This document shows positions 58,820-64,000 of a stretch of DNA of 64,000 bases, piece by piece. Each line of letters starts with the position of its first letter. The first letter of the stretch is position 1. Under the pieces are notes generated by a model. It saw only the letters and a program-made list of their open reading frames with translations, searched no databases and was not told where the DNA came from. A program made the translations under genes and the position numbers. The stretch is taken from contig JAQSEB010000047.1 of NCBI GenBank assembly GCA_030063045.1, positions 310,001 through 374,000 of the forward strand, in the 5' to 3' direction. This DNA is from Pratylenchus scribneri (Eukaryota > Nematoda > Chromadorea > Rhabditida > Pratylenchidae).

Positions 58820-60549
58820 TTATTCTGGTGCATTCTTCTCGCACATTGCCTTCACTGAACAATCGGCCAATTTGAGTCCACCTATCGCATTCGAGTTATC
58901 GCCCATACCGGACCCAGAACATTCTAATGTCAAATAACGCATGCCAGACGGGTAATCCTTGAATGCATATTCCACTTGGTGCCAGCCCTCATCTTAATTG
59001 ATTAAAATCTTTATTCAAATAATCCAATTTAAATGCTCACCTTGTCCTTGTTTGAATTGTACTTCGATTGTTGCGCCAACTCGACGGCCATTCCCATCCC
59101 TGTATTCGTCCCGAAATATGCTTTGATAATCTTTCGGAGGTGGCTGATAGTAGTCGAAAGGGTCCATTGGGAGGCGGTTGGTGGCGTCCAGGTAACACCG
59201 CATTGTGTATTTGGATGGGCAATCCCGACGGTTTCCAATCAATTCACTGACAACAATCGTCGGCCGGAAATTGTCCATGATATCGTCCTTTAATTTAATT
59301 AGAAATATTTTAGTTTTCTAAAAGTTAACAAACCGTCAATCCTTCATTGGCCAATTTGATTTGAATATTCTTTGTGTAAAGCCCCATAAAAGGAATGGCA
59401 ATGCAGGCTGGAATTGGCTTTTCATATCCTTGTGGAGCTTCCGGCTCACCATCAAGAAATGGTTAGCCGACATTTGCGCCGGAGCATTTGCGACGCCTAC
59501 TTTTGCGCCGCCTCTAGAAATACGATTAGATTTTGCAAAACTATATAAAATAAATCCAAGTTATGATTATTAACTATCAAAATTAAAATTATTGACTAAA
59601 TGAATAAATAAAATTGTTAAATAAATGTTATATAAGAATCCCAAGCATCAATAAAGCCAATCATCCAATCCCCTTGTTGTTAGACGATATCGTAATGCCT
59701 GAGGATGAGCCAGCCATGTTGAACCATTGCGTGTATTAGGATTCTGTTGTTGAATTCCATTGATTCTCTTTTCGTTAATTAAGGATGTTTAATTTTTATG
59801 CTGTCTATCTTTTAGAAATAGAAAATTATTCACCCTTTTATTATGTAGTTAATGATATGAGTAATAATTTGATCCGATAATTTTTTAATAAACAATAATT
59901 CATATTTCTAGAGGCGGCGCGAAAGTAGGCGTCGCAAAAGTCTGCGTCGCAAATGTCGACGGCGCAAATGCTCCGGCGCAAAAGTCGTCGGCGCAAAAGC
60001 CGGCGTCGCAAAAGTTCCGGCGCAAATGTCGGCGGCGCAAATGTTCCCGTCGCAAATGTCGAATCACCCAAGAAATTTCGGCGGTATTTCGATCCGAGCT
60101 AAGCTACTGCAAAAAATTGTTCATTAGTACATTTTTTAAATTAAAAAACAAACCAGTGGTCACCCTCTGCCTGCCAAAGTTCACTTGCCCACCATCCAGG
60201 ATCCAATGCCAGGCTGGGCTTATCCAAATTCCAACTGTCCTTGATGAAATTTCGTTCGAAAGAATGTTTCAATGCCATCCATTTGAATGATTTCGTTGAA
60301 AGGTCGACCAATTTAAGCCATTCCAGCTTGTATCCATCTTGTTCCATTTTCTTGCGCCAAAAGAATTTTTCTGACAAAATGCGGTTCCATTGCGGTGAGA
60401 CCTGAATTTTATTTAATATTAATGATAATGAGCATTTTAAAAAAATGAATTCAAACCTGTGTGCACTTTTTGATCAATTCTATCACCGGCACTCTCAATA
60501 GAATCAATGTCAGTCCATCGTCCGATGCAGCAGATAAATCGATGATCAT
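58820..60549 (-). CDS. F-box/FBA-domain protein gene with an exon split by a transposon
   Basis: Starts at ATG 60549-60547 and should end at TAA 58822-58820. Exons 1-2 give an F-box (LTLILLRVPVIELIKKCTQV, SPQWNRILSEKFFWRKKMEQ) and the start of an FBA-like region (WWASELWQAEGDHW). Exon 3 (SLARIEIPPKFL) runs straight into a stop because a 608-bp element lies between 60069 and 59460. Its other half resumes at 59460 with LDGEPEAPQGYEKPIPACIA. The remaining exons have DCPSKYTMRCYLDATNRLPM and WHQVEYAFKDYPSGMRYLTL. Across the insertion the frame is continuous once one 8-bp duplicate is discounted. FBA proteins recruit glycoproteins or other substrates to SCF ligases. With the insertion only the F-box half would be made, unless splicing removes the element. 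Confidence 0.8.
59461..60068. mobile_element. 608-bp inverted-repeat transposon with GC-rich tandem ends
   Basis: Flanked by CAAGAAAT at 59453-59460 and 60069-60076, an exact 8-bp target duplication. The ends are inverted (GGTTAGCCGACATTTGCG and CGCAAATGTCGAATCACC). The right arm (59911-60060) is an array of roughly 15-bp units such as GGCGCAAATGTCGGC; the left arm (59465-59515) has the same units inverted and TCTAGAAATA beyond them. The AT-rich centre has no coding frame. It is foldback-like in structure. The 8-bp duplication suggests hAT-type mobilisation. Confidence 0.88.
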
Positions 60550-61668
60550 TGTTTTGCATTCTTTTGCTTTATAAATTGTTTGATGAATGATGATATGAAG
60601 AAGAAAATATTCACTTATTTGCTAAAATTAAATTGGAAAACATTTCATTCATTGATTGATGTTTTAAAGATTTTTGTGGGGTGGACTTATAAGTGTTTGT
60701 ACGAATTCTATGATAAGTTTATGTAGAGTAATCTTGTCAAACTATAAGGCTGATTGAATTCTCTTGGCTTGAAAGCTTAACTTTGAAAATAAAAATATTA
60801 ACTAATTTTAGTTTAGAATTAGAATGTTCATGCGCGGCGCGCGATAAATAATTGTAATTGTTTGTACAATGGGGATGGGGATTAAAAGTTTTATTAGATA
60901 TACTACGGATTATTTTGTAGGTAGATGTAGTGTAGCGTGTAGGTGAGATTGTGAGATGTATGAAATATGTATGTTAGCGTTAAAACTGAAATTTCAGCTA
61001 AAACTGAAATTAGCTAGCTAAAACTGAAATTCCTCTAACTGTCTGCCACACTCTCTAACATGCTCTCCTTTTCTTTCTTTCTTTATATTTCCTATGTCAC
61101 TCTCACTTTTCTCTGCATCTCTAACCAAAAAAGTGAGAAATAGTGTGTGAATTTCAGTTTTAGCTAGCTAATTTCAGTTTTAGCGGGTTTCAGTTTTAGC
61201 GCCCACATGTATGAAAAAATGAATGTGAATTGTGAATTGAAGAAGTGAAGTGAAATCAATCAATCGATATTGATCATACGGTAGTTCTGGAACCATTCGT
61301 TATCACTTTGAAATATACATATTTGTCATTTTGATTTTAATAAAGATTAGAATTAGACATCATATGCAGCAGAGCAGCAGTGAAAAAAAGGAATTCGAAA
61401 ATCGAAATGTGAATGTGAATGCCGGCCGGGCCTTTTATTTTGGTTTAATTAGTCGTAAACAAATTGGGGTGCTATTCCCAATTCCGCCGGTACTCTGTCC
61501 CATTATTTATTACTCGATCTACCACTCTTCAACATACCAAGCACTCTAAAAACTGAATAAACATACCAATTAAGAAAATAAAATAAAAATACCTATTTAT
61601 TCAGATAAATTAATTGACATTAATTTCAATTTTTATCAATAAAAAAGTTTCAAATTAGGATATCTTCA
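60550..61668. other. Divergent intergenic region, F-box gene / Spindly
   Basis: Contains an inverted-repeat element (see 60976-61203). An open frame at 61331-61549 has no recognised motif. Both promoters should lie here. Confidence 0.45.
60976..61203. repeat. Inverted repeat with CTAAAACTGAAAT units
   Basis: Left arm 60980-61032 has three copies of TAAAACTGAAAT separated by AGCTAGCT; the right arm 61148-61200 is its reverse complement (ATTTCAGTTTTAGC three times). The loop is about 115 bp. ATGTATG occurs close to both ends, which could be a target duplication, but the terminal bases do not match well. Probably a small MITE. Confidence 0.65.
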
Positions 61669-63232
61669 ATGACAAACATCAACGATGAATCATTTCGAGA
61701 GGTTATATTCTACATATTTTTTTCTATCTAAAATTAATATTTAGGAACTCCAACGGAAAGAGCTGCAACTCCAAACAGAGGTCGCCAAAAATAAAGAACT
61801 TGCTGATGAGTTAGAACGTTTCAAAGACATGTGAATCTAAATTATCTATTTAACAATAAAACATCAAATTTAGGCTTGAACGAGAAAAACGGAAGAGAGA
61901 ACAATATGAACGCGAAATGGAAACTGAGATGGAGAAACGTGACCAACAATTGGACAAGCGGGAACAAGAGATTTTCGACATGGAAGAAAATCGTCAACGT
62001 CTTTTGACGCAACTGGAGAACCTGAAAGTAAATTTTCAATAATTATGCGTCTAAATTTAATTCATTTTAGGCCGAAATTGGAGACGAGAAGCAGCACAAT
62101 CAATCATTGATGAGACAGGTTAATGGCTACCAGAGACAACTCCAGGAAGAGCGGAACAAGACTATGCCGGCCGCTGCTGCCAATGAGACTGCACTTTTTG
62201 ACGCCGAGAGCAAAGTTGAGGAATATCGATTGACCATGGTTAGGAATTAATAATTTTAAACTTGAATTTAAATTAATAATTTTTAGGAGGCTATCAAGGC
62301 CGATAACAGCCGACTTGTCAATGCGAATTGCGAATTGACCGATCAACTCTACAACAAGGAACAGGAACTCGTCCAAAAGGAAACCGAAAATGACTCACTC
62401 CGCTCCGTGCTCGAATGCGTCAGAAGTGAATTGCAAAATGCTCAGGAACAATACAAGGAACTCCAAATTGAGCTTCATCAACTCCGATCCAATGATGCGA
62501 ATGTGGAGATTGCGCCAAGAGGAAATTCACTGTTTTCAGAGGTTTTATTTCGAATTTGTTGATTATATTTAATAATAAATTTTTAGGTTATCGACGGCAA
62601 AGAACGTCTTGAGAAGCAATTGGCCTATATTCACCAACAAAACCGAAAACTTCGTGTTGAACTTGCGCGCGCCACCAAATTGGCTTACGAGAATGGAATG
62701 AATCGGGCGATCATGCTGGATGGTGAAGTTTTGACTGGACCAACTCTCAGTAAATTGATTGTTTATCTAAAAATAATTAATTATATTTTCAGCAATTTTC
62801 AAAGTGATCAAAGCGGAATTGGACGTTCATGTGCATGATAAACAAGAATTGCTGAAGAAATTGCACAAATTGGAGGAAGCCGAGCGACGCGGAATGCTGA
62901 AAATGGCCAAGGAAAATCCAGAGGAGTTCAACCTTTTCCAAGAGCATATCCATGCAATGACTACGTCAGTGAATTCATTAAATATATTAATAATTTTTGG
63001 TATTTTCAGGAATGAGAAGCAACGTTTGGCAAATCGGGTTTTGCGTTTGGAGTTGCGTGAACGTGAAATGCTGGACGCAATTGCATATGAGAAGCATCGG
63101 GCCTCGTCTGTTCCTCAACTCAAACAGAAATTGGAGCAGCAGGAGCGAATGTTGGCCCATTATGAGAAGTCGCAAATGATGTTGGATGAGTTTGACAAGG
63201 AGAATAATGCAGCAGGAGGAGGGCACCTCTGA
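61669..63232 (+). CDS. spdl-1: Spindly-like dynein adaptor (coiled coil)
   Basis: ATG 61669 (MTNINDESFRE) to TGA 63230-63232, about seven exons and 430 residues. Nearly the whole protein is coiled coil (for example QLDKREQEIFDMEENRQRLL and QEQYKELQIELHQLRS). The motif GNSLFSEV at about 62521-62544 matches the Spindly motif (GNSLFxEV), which binds the dynactin pointed end. It is followed by a second coiled coil and a short DEFDKENNAAGGGHL tail. Spindly recruits dynein-dynactin to kinetochores through RZZ. Other dynein adaptors share the motif, so the Spindly assignment rests on motif plus size. Confidence 0.75.
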
Positions 63233-63465
63233 AATGACAAATTGGAGAAAAGATGGATAATGGGCTTTAATTGTGGCAATGAAGAATGAATATTGTATTC
63301 ACTTTCGACTTTAATTTATTTGTTTTTGAACTCGATACTCGAATAAATTTATTTTAAACTAATTTTTAAAATGTTTCATTTTTTTGATTATATTTTCAAT
63401 TCCAATATTGATTAATTATTTTAATTACATTTTTTATTTTATAAATACAAAAAGGAATATATTTT

Positions 63466-63811
63466 ATGGCTTCACAATTACGGCTGTATGGATCCGCTTT
63501 GCGGGAATTGCGAATTCATCTTTGCCAAAAGACGGCAGCCAGCAACGGTGTCCGGGAATTCATCCAAAAAGACTATGTTGAATTGAAGAAAAACAACAAC
63601 GAATTTCCAATTCTCATCCGTGAATGTTCCGGAGTTGTTCCACGCATTTGGGCAAGGTAATTGAAATGAATTGATAAATAGAAAATTCTAATTTAAAATA
63701 TTAAGATATGAACATGGCGTTGAGACCAGCGTTTCTGTTGAAAATGAACCACGAGAAAAAGTGTTGGAGATAATAAAGAAATTGGCTTCAAAATCACCGG
63801 CCAAATCATAA
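63466..63811 (+). CDS. NDUFA2: NADH:ubiquinone oxidoreductase subunit A2 (complex I B8)
   Basis: Two exons, ATG 63466 to TAA 63809-63811, about 95 residues. [20 protein letters not shown] opens a thioredoxin-like fold; [20 protein letters not shown] and [13 protein letters not shown] follow, then [20 protein letters not shown]. These match the L51/S25/CI-B8 family member NDUFA2, an accessory subunit of the complex I N-module. Length is typical. Confidence 0.95.
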
Positions 63812-63964
63812 AAATAATTTGCTTTAATTATTATTAGGTGTGTTTTTTTTTCTGTATTATTTGAATAAATTTTATTGACATTATTTTCTCTTTGTTTATT
63901 GTAATTATAACTCAAAAATATTTATTTTACAATTTTCAAACAATTTATTCTCCATTTCAGCAGA

Positions 63965-64000
63965 ATGGTCTACTATTTCACTTCAAATGTTGTTCAACCA
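63965..64000 (+). CDS. CCDC25: CCDC25 homologue, first codons (partial)
   Basis: Only 12 codons fit before the window ends: MVYYFTSNVVQP after a TTTCAGCAGA context. The MVxYFTS start is the signature of CCDC25/JLP2 proteins (NFACT-R domain), reported as membrane sensors of extracellular DNA in mammals. Nothing more can be judged. Confidence 0.65.
   Translation, partial: MVYYFTSNVVQP

Noticed and set aside
59841..60071. Minus-strand frame with LLRRRLLRRRLLRRS-like repeats
   Set aside because: It is translation of the GC-rich 15-bp repeats of the transposon arm, not a gene.

Overview
This is a nematode nuclear genome window. It is AT-rich and packed with short-intron protein genes on both strands. 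The gene content points to nematodes: a LEV-10-type receptor-clustering gene, a catalytically degenerate worm-type Argonaute, an intracellular lipid-binding protein, Dishevelled, and an RNP-6/PUF60 gene. Nothing bacterial or plasmid-like is present. I cannot name the species. All gene models were spliced by hand, so internal exon ends are approximate in places.

Layout, left to right. 1-3.7 kb (minus): the first exon of an FAHD1-like hydrolase running off the edge, RPF1 (pre-60S assembly) and a SERBP1/VIG-1 RNA-binding protein. 4.6-10.9 kb (plus): an Argonaute, Elongator subunit 6 and a fatty-acid-binding protein. 11.3-19.9 kb (minus): a long gene for five CUB domains, one LDLa domain, a membrane span and a cytoplasmic tail (LEV-10), with an EAT-18-like membrane exon in its first intron. 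20.9-23.6 kb (minus): PGAP2 and mitochondrial ribosomal protein L16. 23.5-25.0 kb: a large near-perfect palindrome holding two copies of a 40-residue membrane micropeptide gene; its outer ends supply the first exons of mrpl-16 on one side and cox-15 on the other. 25-29.7 kb (plus): COX15 and a TBC1D22-type Rab GAP. 30-39 kb (minus): RNP-6/PUF60 and Dishevelled, followed by two non-autonomous DNA transposons.

40.6-43.2 kb (plus): ELOF1 and methylthioribose-1-phosphate isomerase. 43.4-47.5 kb: an LTR retrotransposon on the minus strand with two identical 445-bp LTRs and no pol-like coding region. 47.5-50.1 kb: a gene-poor stretch. 50.1-52.7 kb (plus): a rhodopsin-like GPCR. 52.9-55.1 kb (minus): a LIM-only (LMO) protein whose first intron holds a 1.4-kb minisatellite. 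55.4-60.5 kb (minus): RPL28, COP9 signalosome subunit 1, and an F-box/FBA gene with an exon split by a 608-bp transposon carrying a clean 8-bp target duplication. 61.7-64 kb (plus): a Spindly-like dynein adaptor, NDUFA2 and the first codons of a CCDC25 homologue.

Most genes are unrelated housekeeping or neuronal genes. Functional links are few. COX15, MRPL16 and NDUFA2 all serve mitochondrial respiration. LEV-10 and the EAT-18-like exon would both act on nicotinic receptors. The main structural themes are recent mobile DNA, scattered tRNA-like relics with intact A and B boxes, and unusually frequent GC-AG introns.
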